Shown in pieces: positions 1-6,862 of a DNA stretch of 8,835 bases; positions within the stretch are counted from its first letter, which is position 1; every line of letters starts with the position of its first letter. The translations under genes and the position numbers were made by a program. The notes under the pieces were generated by a model. That model searched no databases and was not told where the DNA came from. It saw only the letters and a list, made by a program, of their open reading frames with translations. This DNA comes from JBEKDJ01 sp050014415. GTDB lineage: Bacteria > Desulfobacterota > BSN033 > UBA1163. Where the stretch lies: NCBI GenBank assembly GCA_050014415.1, contig JBEKDJ010000184.1, positions 1 through 8,835 on the forward strand, given 5' to 3'.

Positions 1-493
1 GTTTGCCTACCCTAGTTTTTCGAATCAGAAGGGTGAGCACTGATAGTAGACAAAGGGCAATGACGAAAGTGATCACTCTCTCTCTGGATAGACTGACACC
101 TGCAATGCTGATGATACCTGGGAGTATCGATGGAACGCTTTTTACATAAGCCCCCACGGTCACATCGGCGATAGCCTGTAAAATGATAATAAGGGCTAAG
201 GAAACCATTAAGGTACGGTTGAAGTCTCCATGAAGAGGGCGAAAAAGAAGCCTTTCGAGGAATAAACCAAATAAACCTACCACTAAAGCAGACATCAGGA
301 CAGCGGCCCACGGGGATAATCCAAACGCTGCTCCCCAATAATAACAAACATAACCCCCGACCATATAGATCACGCCATGCGCAAAATTGAGGATTTGCAT
401 CAAGCTAAAGATCAGGGCAAAACCACCCGCTACTAAGATATAAACCGACGCTAGCACCAAACCATCGATGACTGTCTGAACAATCGTCTCCAC
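1..493 (-). CDS. Branched-chain amino acid-type ABC transporter permease, LivH family (partial, 3' end outside window)
   Basis: Integral inner-membrane subunit of a LIV/HAAT-type ABC importer. It should form the translocation pore with a LivM-type partner and receive substrate from the binding protein encoded just upstream. I translated 164 codons from a GTG at 493. The protein is strongly hydrophobic with about five predicted membrane segments, near residues 10-30, 40-58, 62-82, 95-112 and 132-152. The early stretch FSLMQILNFAHG followed by MVGGY is typical of LivH N-termini. The family is about 290 residues long, so a little over half is present. The GTG is chosen because an AGGG-type ribosome binding site (GATAGGGTCAGC) precedes it and no ATG or TTG lies between it and the upstream in-frame TAA. 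The gap to the binding-protein gene is 129 bp and holds a large hairpin. LivM and the LivG/LivF ATPases would be expected further left, outside the window. The family is certain; the substrate is unknown. Confidence 0.9.
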   Translation of the reverse strand, partial: METIVQTVIDGLVLASVYILVAGGFALIFSLMQILNFAHGVIYMVGGYVCYYWGAAFGLSPWAAVLMSALVVGLFGLFLERLLFRPLHGDFNRTLMVSLALIIILQAIADVTVGAYVKSVPSILPGIISIAGVSLSRERVITFVIALCLLSVLTLLIRKTRVGK

Positions 494-530
494 GCTGACC
501 CTATCCCTCTCAAGAAATGATGAATAGCTC

Positions 531-593
531 CTGTCTGGTTAGGAGCCTATCGACCTATCCCCATCTATGCTTTTCGATAGGCTCCTAAGACAG
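531..593 (-). repeat. Large bulged intergenic hairpin between the binding-protein and permease genes
   Basis: A perfect 14-bp inverted repeat pairs TAGGAGCCTATCGA (540-553) with TCGATAGGCTCCTA (574-587) across a 20-nt loop. The stem continues outward for 6 bp (CTGTCT 531-536 with AGACAG 588-593) after a 3-nt bulge (537-539). No U-run follows it in the minus-strand transcript, so it is not a standard intrinsic terminator. Its place after a highly expressed binding-protein gene and before the permease fits an mRNA-stabilising or attenuating element that lowers permease expression. It could instead be a small dispersed palindromic repeat. Confidence 0.8.
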
Positions 594-604
594 CCATCCC
601 TTTT

Positions 605-636
605 CATTATGGGATGTACACATTATGGGATGTACA
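605..636. repeat. 16-bp perfect tandem duplication across the binding-protein stop codon
   Basis: The unit CATTATGGGATGTACA occurs at 605-620 and again at 621-636, followed by a further CATT. On the minus strand the upstream copy encodes the last residues (VYIP) and the TAA stop. The second copy lies just past the stop, so the protein is unchanged. This looks like a recent slippage or microduplication event. Confidence 0.9.
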
Positions 637-1822
637 CATTGATCCATTTGATGTGCTTGACTGTTCCATCGGGAAGAACCTCCGTAATTGCCACCGGAGC
701 GCATACCGAGTTCTTAATTCCGTATGTTTTCAGTCCACCCATCTTTCCAGGCCCGTAAACAGTTTTGAGGGTTTCCATTTTCCTCCATGAATTAGCCACC
801 TCGGTTGTATCAAGGCTTTGAGCTTTCTCAATGGCTTGTGATACCACCCACACCCCATTCCAACCCCAAAGATTCCACTGGTGAAATTTCCCTAATTTAG
901 CTTTGGCTGTTTTGATGATCAATCTCATCTCTTCTGTGAGTTTGGGATCATCTGAGTCCTGACTCCAGCCATGGGTCCAGAAGGGAGCCACTAGATTTTT
1001 ACCTGCTATCTCGGCAATATCATACGGACAATCATAACAAGTCATTAACACCGGACCCTTGAAGCCCTTTTCCCGTGCTGCCTTTACCATCGGTCCGGTA
1101 GCCTGTTCGTAACCATTTACCATACATAGGGCATCCGGATGAGAAGCTAGGGCTTTTGTTATCACCGGATAAAAGTCTACGGTGTCGTGCGGCCAAGGTA
1201 CAGATCCTGTCAGTTTAAGCCCCCGCGACAGACCTTCCTTCTCTGTCAGTGGAATAAGATATTTTTCGGCACCATCAGCTGGAGTAGTAATGGAAAAAGT
1301 TTTGATTTGTGGGTATTTCTCAAGCAGATAATCCAGAGATGGCGTAATTCCGTCGATAGAACCCGGATTCACCTTGAATGTATACGGGGTATTGACATTT
1401 ATTTCAGCTGGTGTCTCACAAGAGTAGTTTACACCACGGATGACCTTTGCTGGTTCAGTTACCGCCCCAGCTGCAATATTGATGTACGGGATGGCCGCCC
1501 CAAGGATGAACTTCACCTTATGGTCATAAACCAGCTTCTCAGCAGCAGCTTTCGCACCTTCAGCAGTTGTTTTGTTGTCCTCAACGACAGCCCTGAGCAA
1601 ATATTTCTCTCCCTTAATCGTGATGCCACCCTTCTCATTCATCCACTCCACTCCCATGACCACCCCATCTCGGAAATGAACTTCAGATGCAGCGGCGAAG
1701 CCAGTCAGAGAAGCGTTGACGCCAATATCTATAGTCTTTTGGCCAAAAGCCGCAGCGGGTAGTATGACAACCAACATCATTAACAAGACACTTATAAATA
1801 GCTTCAATCTCCCGGTTTCCAT
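623..1822 (-). CDS. Periplasmic solute-binding protein of a branched-chain amino acid-type ABC importer
   Basis: Periplasmic receptor that captures substrate and delivers it to the LivH/LivM permease. The 399-residue product starts with a basic then hydrophobic signal peptide (METGRLKLF, then a hydrophobic core to about residue 25) with likely cleavage after AFG at 25-27. There is no lipobox cysteine, which favours a diderm host. The mature start TIDIGVNASLTGFAAASE is the usual opening of Peripla_BP_6 proteins, followed by a GV.MGVEWMNEKGGI helix and a VEDNKTTAEGAKAAAEKLV segment. Length is normal for the family. The ATG is preceded by AGGAGG at 5-nt spacing. The pocket residues do not let me name a ligand: this family binds leucine, but in anaerobes also aromatic acids, urea, amides and short acids. 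The nearby redox enzymes suggest a catabolic substrate rather than leucine. A 16-bp duplication crosses the stop codon. Confidence 0.92.
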   Translation of the reverse strand: METGRLKLFISVLLMMLVVILPAAAFGQKTIDIGVNASLTGFAAASEVHFRDGVVMGVEWMNEKGGITIKGEKYLLRAVVEDNKTTAEGAKAAAEKLVYDHKVKFILGAAIPYINIAAGAVTEPAKVIRGVNYSCETPAEINVNTPYTFKVNPGSIDGITPSLDYLLEKYPQIKTFSITTPADGAEKYLIPLTEKEGLSRGLKLTGSVPWPHDTVDFYPVITKALASHPDALCMVNGYEQATGPMVKAAREKGFKGPVLMTCYDCPYDIAEIAGKNLVAPFWTHGWSQDSDDPKLTEEMRLIIKTAKAKLGKFHQWNLWGWNGVWVVSQAIEKAQSLDTTEVANSWRKMETLKTVYGPGKMGGLKTYGIKNSVCAPVAITEVLPDGTVKHIKWINVYIP

Positions 1823-1888
1823 CTTAGCCTCCTTTTCTGTTCTTAGTTGACTCTTGAATCTAAAGTCCGCTGTCCAATTGCTTACTTC

Positions 1889-1900
1889 CTAGACCATCAT
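1889..1900 (-). other. Very short ORF with strong Shine-Dalgarno in the binding-protein gene leader
   Basis: On the minus strand GGGAGGTG is followed directly by ATG ATG GTC TAG. The GGAGG (1903-1907) lies 5 nt from the second ATG. This is a near-ideal ribosome site leading into a two- or three-codon ORF, 67 bp upstream of the real start at 1822. It could be a leader mini-ORF, a relic start site or chance. Confidence 0.25.
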
Positions 1901-1911
1901 CACCTCCCTCT

Positions 1912-1939
1912 TTTATAGACTACATTCGACAAACGCCAA
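1912..1939 (-). promoter_or_regulatory. Candidate sigma-70 promoter for the ABC transporter genes
   Basis: On the minus strand TTGGCG (1939-1934) and TATAAA (1917-1912) are separated by 16 bp, matching the -35 at 4/6 and the -10 at 5/6. Transcription would start near 1905, giving a leader of about 80 nt before the binding-protein ATG. This would let the transporter be transcribed separately from the upstream enzyme genes. The call rests on pattern matching only. Confidence 0.4.
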
Positions 1940-2039
1940 GTAGACAGCCTTGATTGGCGTATCCGCCCAAAAAGGATTTTCCCTCCGCTCTTTCGCACCC
2001 AATCCTTAGGAAAGCCACAGACCCATGCACCTTCTGCAT
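1920..2039 (-). CDS. Possible 39-residue small protein, unrecognised
   Basis: Within the 302-bp gap between the short-chain dehydrogenase and the binding-protein gene, an ATG at 2039 opens a 39-codon frame ending in TAG at 1920-1922. A GGAGATAAGG segment precedes the ATG. The product is rich in glycine with two spaced cysteines near its end (GYANQGCLLGVCRM). I recognise no family. It overlaps the candidate promoter of the transporter genes, so it is either a small co-directional gene, a relic or chance. The rest of the gap shows no clear terminator. Confidence 0.2.
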   Translation of the reverse strand: MQKVHGSVAFLRIGCERAEGKSFLGGYANQGCLLGVCRM

Positions 2040-2124
2040 TACCTTATCTCCCTTCTATTTCACTCAAACGGAAAACAAGTTCGATCATTCGACCGGGTTT
2101 TATACTCTAAATTCCTTATTAGAT

Positions 2125-2913
2125 TTAACTGGGATCCTTAAGTTCATACCCCCCGGACACATTCAATGCGACACCTGTAATATTGTCCGCCTTGCACAAG
2201 AAGGCAACGGCTTGAGCAATATCCTCAGTAGTCTGTGGCCTTTTCAGAAGTGTATTTTCTAAAGAGTAAGTCTCAACAACCTGATCAGGGGATACGCCCA
2301 TCAGGGGGGCGAAAACCGGGTTTAGGTGATCTTTCCACATATTGGTTTCAACAAAGCCGGGACACACGGCATTGACTGTGATATTGTGTTCTCCCAGGCC
2401 CTTGGCCAGAATCTGGGTCAATCCAGTAACCGCCATTTTGGAAAGACAATAACTCAAAAATCCGGTTTGTGGTCTGATGCTCCCAATGGAAGACATATTG
2501 ACAATTCTCCCGCTCTTTCTTTCGATCATACACGGCATCACCGCCTGGGCGCAGAGTAATTGTCCTTTGAGATTAACGTTAAAAATCTTATCCCAATTCT
2601 CAGGAGTGAGTTCATCAGTAAATGAGGCCATGATAATGATACCTGCATTATTCACTAATACGTCAATTTGACCAAAGGCATCAATCGTTTCTTTAGCCAT
2701 GCGTTTGGTTGTTTCTGCAGAAGTCACATTAGCTTCAATAGCTATTGCTTCGATTCTAAACTTCTTGACCTCATCTAATACCGGTCTTATTTGACTTTCC
2801 TTCAAGTCGACCAGACCAATCTTCATTCCTTCTTTGGCTAATTCCAAAGCCACACCACGGCCAATCCCCCGGGCTGCGCCCGTCACAATCGCAACTTTAC
2901 CTTTCAAATCCAC
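2125..2913 (-). CDS. Short-chain dehydrogenase/reductase (classical SDR, 3-oxoacyl-ACP reductase/FabG-like)
   Basis: Cytosolic NAD(P)(H)-dependent oxidoreductase interconverting an alcohol and a ketone. All classical SDR marks are present in 262 residues: the cofactor loop TGAARGIG (11-18), NNAG (88-91), N114, the SS pair at 141-142 with the catalytic serine, Y155 and K159 (YxxxK), and the PG motif after NAVC. D36 at the end of the second strand favours NAD over NADP. The start is a GTG at 2913. An in-frame TAG lies two codons upstream, so no longer version is possible, and the ribosome site (AGAAAGGG) is modest. It sits 24 bp after the zinc alcohol dehydrogenase and is almost certainly co-transcribed with it. 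The FabG-like sequence does not imply fatty acid synthesis. In this setting a catabolic hydroxy- or ketone-processing role is more likely. The substrate is unknown. Confidence 0.92.
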   Translation of the reverse strand: MDLKGKVAIVTGAARGIGRGVALELAKEGMKIGLVDLKESQIRPVLDEVKKFRIEAIAIEANVTSAETTKRMAKETIDAFGQIDVLVNNAGIIIMASFTDELTPENWDKIFNVNLKGQLLCAQAVMPCMIERKSGRIVNMSSIGSIRPQTGFLSYCLSKMAVTGLTQILAKGLGEHNITVNAVCPGFVETNMWKDHLNPVFAPLMGVSPDQVVETYSLENTLLKRPQTTEDIAQAVAFLCKADNITGVALNVSGGYELKDPS

Positions 2914-2937
2914 TTTCTAAACCCTTTCTGATCTTTT

Positions 2938-3990
2938 CTATCGAGGTGATACCAGAATTTTGATATGTCTTTCTTTGCTATTAATGAGCTCCTTGAAGCC
3001 CTGTTCGACGATGTCGTCCAGCCTTATCTTATCCGTAATCAAAGGTTTGGCCTGCATTCTTCCATCTTTCAAATATGAGAGAACAGAAGGGAATTCAAAG
3101 TCATGGCCAAAAGAACCAATCATCTGCTTCTCAAAAGCCACAGCTAAGGTCATACCGATTTCAACAGGTTTTTCGAATACTCCGAGAATAACTGCCTTTC
3201 CCCCCCGGCGGATGGCATCTACTGTCGTATTCAATGTCTCTTGGATTCCAACACATTCAAACGCAATATCTGCGCCAACGCCATCCGTTTCCTTTTGTAC
3301 CTCTTCAAGGACATTCGCTTCTGTGGGATCTATGACTATATCAGCGCCTAGTCGCATGGCAAGCTCTTTCCTGGCCTTCAAAACTTCAACTACGAAAACC
3401 TTTCTCGCCCCTGATATTCTTGCAGCTTGTATCGTTGACAACCCAATGGTACCTGCCCCGACTACCACAACATTATCACCAGGTTTGATTCCACTTTTCC
3501 TTAAGCCGTGCAGTCCGACAGCCAGCGGTTCTGTCAGGGCTGCTTCATCGGAAGGAACACCAACGGGCACTTTGTTAATCGTTAGGGAGGGTACAATGAT
3601 GTATTCTGCAAAGGCACCATCGACCATCAACCCCCTTGCGGCGAGCATATGACACAATCCAGGTTGCCCTCTTTTGCACCAGTAGCATTTACCGCAGGTT
3701 AATCCAGGCCAAGGCACCACAATTTCTCCCACCTCGATCCCCTCCACGCTTTTGCCGACTTCTGCAACCTCTCCGCTGAATTCATGGCCCATTATGAGCG
3801 GAACTTTTTTACCTGTCAAAGGGTGGGGCTCGACAGGAAGAAAAATAGGACCCGCATTATATTCATGCAGATCCGTGCCGCAAATCCCGCACCAATGGAT
3901 CTTGATCTTTACCTCTCCTTCACCGGGTTTCGGCTCCGGAACATCTTTTATTCTCACATCGTTTCTGCCATACCAAACAGCTGCTTTCAT
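2938..3990 (-). CDS. Zinc-dependent medium-chain alcohol dehydrogenase, (R,R)-2,3-butanediol dehydrogenase type
   Basis: Cytosolic NAD-linked dehydrogenase of secondary alcohols or diols. The 350-residue protein matches the butanediol/sorbitol/threonine dehydrogenase branch throughout. It has the opening MKAAVWYGRNDVRI, the segment WCGICGTDLHEY, and the insert GPIFLPVEPHPLTGKK that is typical of butanediol dehydrogenases. Catalytic zinc ligands are C37, H69, E70 (GHEFSGEV) and E154. Four structural-zinc cysteines are at 99, 102, 105 and 113. The Rossmann loop GAGTIG spans 178-183, and E202 ends the next strand, favouring NAD(H). The ATG at 3990 has GAGAGAAGG upstream. The flavoenzyme gene ends 212 bp upstream and the SDR begins 24 bp downstream. 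Two alcohol dehydrogenases of different folds side by side suggest successive or stereospecific oxidations of one substrate. Butanediol itself is possible but not shown. Confidence 0.92.
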   Translation of the reverse strand: MKAAVWYGRNDVRIKDVPEPKPGEGEVKIKIHWCGICGTDLHEYNAGPIFLPVEPHPLTGKKVPLIMGHEFSGEVAEVGKSVEGIEVGEIVVPWPGLTCGKCYWCKRGQPGLCHMLAARGLMVDGAFAEYIIVPSLTINKVPVGVPSDEAALTEPLAVGLHGLRKSGIKPGDNVVVVGAGTIGLSTIQAARISGARKVFVVEVLKARKELAMRLGADIVIDPTEANVLEEVQKETDGVGADIAFECVGIQETLNTTVDAIRRGGKAVILGVFEKPVEIGMTLAVAFEKQMIGSFGHDFEFPSVLSYLKDGRMQAKPLITDKIRLDDIVEQGFKELINSKERHIKILVSPR

Positions 3991-4202
3991 TACCTTCTCT
4001 CTCGTTGTTTTGGTTTCGAGTGATCCGATATAGAAGCATTCACATGTTGAAGCACAGGAAAAACTGGACCAGAGACTTTAAACCAACCTGCGGGGTAGCT
4101 CCATTTCTTATATTAGAACTTGCCATGATTTATGTTCCCTAATCACTGATCTTCCATCTAGTTTTACCGCTCAAATAGTGGCCTGTCTTACGCCTTTTCT
4201 TT
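3991..4202 (-). other. 212-bp gap between flavoenzyme and alcohol dehydrogenase genes
   Basis: I see no convincing terminator, promoter or conserved gene here. A 28-codon minus-strand frame opens at an ATG, with AGGGAA about 10 nt upstream, and reads MASSNIRNGA before ending in FFLCFNM. It has no recognisable family and is probably chance. The length is unusual compared with the 24-bp gap that follows. Confidence 0.5.
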
Positions 4203-6173
4203 TCATATCACTCGAGCTGCTTCAGCTCCTTCATGAGTAGCTTCATAGGCTGTGCGTGGCTCTTTCGCATCTCCAATAACATAGACTTCAGTTACCTTAC
4301 CTTCGAGTTTCTTGGCTAATTCATCAACCGACTTCGGTCCCATCGCTGCAATAATCTGGTCTATCCCATTGATTGTTCCCTCTTTGCCATCAATAGTAAC
4401 TACTACCCCACCATCGATGATCTCTTTAACCTCGGCACGAGTCAATATCTTCACTCCATAACGAAGTAATCTAGGTATCAGAAGTTGTGCCACCAGCAGT
4501 GGTATACCTGTGAGTATCCCGATCTCTGGCATCATTTCCACTATTGTCACTTGTTTGCCTCGTTGAGCCATAAAATCAGCTACTTCAGTGCCAACTCCGC
4601 CACCACCGAGTATGACCACCCTATTACCCATACTGACCTTCCCAGCCAGAATATCCTCCGCAGCAACCACTTCTCCTTTATCTGCACCTGGAAGATTTGG
4701 GATTTGAGGAACTGCCCCGGTGGCTATGATCACCGCATCCGGACTCATTTCCTCAACCAATTCAGGGGTAACCTCCTTGCCGGCCTCCACCTGGACACCC
4801 AGCTTGCGAACCTGACTTACAAGCCATTTAATAGCCAACGTGAATTCCTGTTTGAAGGGTGCGATGCTCGCCAAATTAAACCGACCACCTAACTTTTCTT
4901 CTTTTTCGAAGAGCGTAACCCGATGGCCCCTTAAAGCAGCGATCCTGGCAGCTTCAAGCCCCCCTGGCCCCCCACCAACGACCAGAACCCTTTTGGGAGC
5001 TTCGGCCAATCTAGTCTCCATCTCTGCCTCCTTTTCCATTCCCGCAGCCGTATTGTATATACAACAGGCGGGCGCTCCCTCAACTATCCCCCTGTTGATG
5101 CAACCCTGGGTGCAATAAATACAGGGCCTGATGTCTTCCCAATCTCCCTCACGAACCTTTGTCGGCCAATCAGGGTCACAAATAAGCTGTCGCCCTATAG
5201 CCACTAGATCAGCCTTTCCTTGTTCCAGAATCTCTTCAGCTACTTCGGGACTTTTAATCTTACCCACAGCGATGACTGGTATGTTTACAACCTGCTTAAT
5301 GGCGGCAGCATCATCAGCAAGAAAACCTTCACGAATCCCATAGGGCTGGATGAGTGCCCAAAAGCTCTCATAAACCCCGCCCGATACATGGAGGTAATCT
5401 ACCCCTGCTGCCTCGAGAATACGAGCAATTTTCTTACTCTCCTCTATGGTACGTCCATCGGGTACGAACTCATTACCGCTATATCGAAAGCCTATTGGGA
5501 AGTCTCCGCCCACTTCACGCCTGATGGTTTCAATGACCTCCAAAGGAAATTTCATTCTGTATATCAAATCACCACCATAGGCATCGTGTCGCTTATTAGT
5601 ATATGGCGACATAAATCCAGAGACTAGATAGCCATGTGCCCCATGGATCTCCAGTCCATCAAAACCGGCTTCCTTTGTTCGTATAGCTGCTTTGCCAAAA
5701 TCCTCTATGATTTGTTCAATGTCTTCAACGGAGAGCTCCTCCGGCACTTCGTGAGTTTTCGGTTCGTAGACAGGACAAGGGATAGCAGAGGGGGCTACCG
5801 GTAGCTGGCCTCCGGTAAATGCTTTACATGTCTGCCGCCCAGCATGGCATAATTGTAAGAAAATCTTCGTCCCATAAGCATGAACCGTTTTGGTAAGTTG
5901 TTTAAAGCCCGGGATGAAGCTATTGTCCCAGATGGCGAGTAAATTGGGCCCAGACTGACCACGTTGAACAATGGCAGTTGACTCAACGATGATAAGGCCA
6001 GCCCCTCCTTTAGCCCTTGTCTCATAAAATCTGATATGGCCTTCTGTGACCCTGCCGTTTGGTTCTGCTTGGCCCAAAACCAGTGGCGGTAGGACGATTC
6101 TGTTCTTGACCCTTACACTCCCGATATTGGTCGGGCTAAACAACTTCCTGGGTATCCTGATTTCGCTTAGCAT
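4203..6173 (-). CDS. NADH:flavin oxidoreductase / 2-enoate reductase family (FMN, 4Fe-4S, FAD; FadH-like)
   Basis: Cytosolic flavo-iron-sulfur enzyme that reduces an activated C=C bond (enoate, enone or dienoyl-CoA) with electrons from NAD(P)H. Residues 8-340 form the old yellow enzyme barrel, with the active-site segment EIHGAHGYL giving H177, H180 and Y182, aligned with H191, N194 and Y196 of OYE1. The cluster motif C-x2-C-x3-C-x11-C is complete at C351, C354, C358 and C370. An FAD loop VVGGGPGG (398-405) with E423 and an NAD(P) loop LGGGGVG (522-528) follow, then the terminal FAD contact YVIGDAKEPR (631-640). At 656 residues it is full length for 2,4-dienoyl-CoA or 2-enoate reductases. The ATG at 6173 follows AAGGAT at good spacing. 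Family members also include trimethylamine dehydrogenase and enzymes acting on cyclic enones or bile acids, so the substrate is open. The enzyme needs an intact 4Fe-4S cluster, which suits an anaerobe. Confidence 0.93.
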   Translation of the reverse strand: MLSEIRIPRKLFSPTNIGSVRVKNRIVLPPLVLGQAEPNGRVTEGHIRFYETRAKGGAGLIIVESTAIVQRGQSGPNLLAIWDNSFIPGFKQLTKTVHAYGTKIFLQLCHAGRQTCKAFTGGQLPVAPSAIPCPVYEPKTHEVPEELSVEDIEQIIEDFGKAAIRTKEAGFDGLEIHGAHGYLVSGFMSPYTNKRHDAYGGDLIYRMKFPLEVIETIRREVGGDFPIGFRYSGNEFVPDGRTIEESKKIARILEAAGVDYLHVSGGVYESFWALIQPYGIREGFLADDAAAIKQVVNIPVIAVGKIKSPEVAEEILEQGKADLVAIGRQLICDPDWPTKVREGDWEDIRPCIYCTQGCINRGIVEGAPACCIYNTAAGMEKEAEMETRLAEAPKRVLVVGGGPGGLEAARIAALRGHRVTLFEKEEKLGGRFNLASIAPFKQEFTLAIKWLVSQVRKLGVQVEAGKEVTPELVEEMSPDAVIIATGAVPQIPNLPGADKGEVVAAEDILAGKVSMGNRVVILGGGGVGTEVADFMAQRGKQVTIVEMMPEIGILTGIPLLVAQLLIPRLLRYGVKILTRAEVKEIIDGGVVVTIDGKEGTINGIDQIIAAMGPKSVDELAKKLEGKVTEVYVIGDAKEPRTAYEATHEGAEAARVI

Positions 6174-6183
6174 TTCTTATCCT

Positions 6184-6198
6184 TACTCTCAAAGAGTA
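6184..6198 (-). promoter_or_regulatory. Small hairpin abutting the flavoenzyme ribosome binding site
   Basis: On the minus strand TACTCT (6198-6193) and AGAGTA (6189-6184) form a perfect 6-bp stem with a 3-nt loop. The AAGGAT ribosome site of the flavoenzyme follows directly and overlaps the stem's last bases. It could tune translation initiation or be a binding site for the XRE-cupin regulator. Chance cannot be excluded for a stem this short. Confidence 0.35.
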
Positions 6199-6208
6199 TT
6201 CCTGAAAA

Positions 6209-6238
6209 TTGAGTTCAAAAATACAGGGAAAAACTCAA
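6209..6238. promoter_or_regulatory. Inverted repeat in the regulator-flavoenzyme gap (possible operator)
   Basis: TTGAGTT (6209-6215) and AACTCAA (6232-6238) are perfect 7-bp inverted arms with a 16-bp spacer, in the 109-bp gap upstream of the flavoenzyme. The spacing puts the arm centres 23 bp apart, about two helical turns, which would suit a dimeric repressor. I could not find a convincing -35/-10 pair beside it, so function is uncertain. Confidence 0.3.
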
Positions 6239-6282
6239 CCTAATTAAAGAATTCCTAACAGATTCTCATCGAATTCAAATAC

Positions 6283-6819
6283 TTAGACTTCATCTTCCAC
6301 ATAAATGCCGAAAAACTTCAATTTTTCAAGTGCCGTTACTGAATGTTCCAATCGAGCATTAAAAGCACTGCTATCCCCAGCTTCCATAAAATAGGATTGA
6401 CCATTCAGTTTCAACTCGGCCTTTCCTTCGATATTATAATTGTATTCAATGCCCTGGTTGGTATGAGGATCTATTCTTTTGCCTTTCTTCAGTTCTCCAT
6501 ACGTCACCACAATATTGTTTTTTATCATATTGCGGGGACCAACTATTTTGATCCTTAACATCGGACTCGATATAGACCTTTGGTTTTTTCGTTTTATGAA
6601 AACAAAAGGTCTTTCCTTCTCCCCAAAAAAAGAATAGATCGATTTTTTGAGATGTTGAGCTATTTCAGAAAGCAGGACGACTGAAGGACTGCTCTTCCCG
6701 GTCTCAATCCTCTGAAGGGTAATGGGACTTATTCCCACCTTTTTCGCCAACTGGTGTAAAGTCAACCCACTCTTTTTCCGCTCCATTCTAATTCTTGTTC
6801 CAATTTCTCGCGTTTTCAT
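6283..6819 (-). CDS. XRE-family transcriptional regulator with C-terminal cupin domain
   Basis: Probable DNA-binding sensor of the catabolic cluster. The 178-residue protein has an XRE helix-turn-helix at about 7-62 (TLHQLAKKVGIS, then TLQRIETGKSSPS) and a cupin barrel at about 103-175. The barrel carries possible ligands H119, E125 and H159, and the turn GDSSAFNA. XRE-cupin proteins such as PuuR or SutR usually control adjacent catabolic genes in response to a small molecule. I take the ATG at 6819 as the start. A TTG at 6855 is in frame, but it lies inside a TTGACA -35 box and has no ribosome site, and the extra 12 residues do not belong to the domain. No Shine-Dalgarno precedes the ATG either, which fits a leaderless message. 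The gene is first in a same-strand row and is followed after 109 bp by the flavoenzyme gene. Confidence 0.9.
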   Translation of the reverse strand: MKTREIGTRIRMERKKSGLTLHQLAKKVGISPITLQRIETGKSSPSVVLLSEIAQHLKKSIYSFFGEKERPFVFIKRKNQRSISSPMLRIKIVGPRNMIKNNIVVTYGELKKGKRIDPHTNQGIEYNYNIEGKAELKLNGQSYFMEAGDSSAFNARLEHSVTALEKLKFFGIYVEDEV

Positions 6820-6826
6820 TTTGCGT

Positions 6827-6855
6827 TTAGTACCATACCTTTTATTTGTTGTCAA
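6827..6855 (-). promoter_or_regulatory. Sigma-70-type promoter of the XRE-cupin regulator
   Basis: On the minus strand a perfect TTGACA (6855-6850) is followed after exactly 17 bp by TACTAA (6832-6827). Only seven bases (ACGCAAA) separate the -10 from the ATG at 6819, so transcription should begin at or within a base or two of the start codon. The -10 is weak (3/6) but the -35 is perfect. Confidence 0.65.
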
Positions 6856-6862
6856 GAGGTTT

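Noticed and set aside
12..347. 111-codon minus-strand ORF in the left edge
   Set aside because: It is an alternative frame of the LivH-type permease, whose frame from the GTG at 493 is hydrophobic and family-like throughout.
2080..2124. Possible terminator after the short-chain dehydrogenase (GGTCGA/TCGAAC arms)
   Set aside because: The stem has only five of six pairs, a short loop and no U-tract, so it is too weak to claim.
2960..3652. 230-codon plus-strand ORF inside the zinc dehydrogenase gene
   Set aside because: It is antisense to a gene with complete zinc and NAD motifs, is rich in S, T and P as expected for an antisense frame, and shows no domain.
6820..6855. TTG start giving a 190-residue XRE-cupin regulator
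   Set aside because: The TTG is part of the TTGACA -35 box, has no ribosome site, and the added residues lie outside the helix-turn-helix domain.
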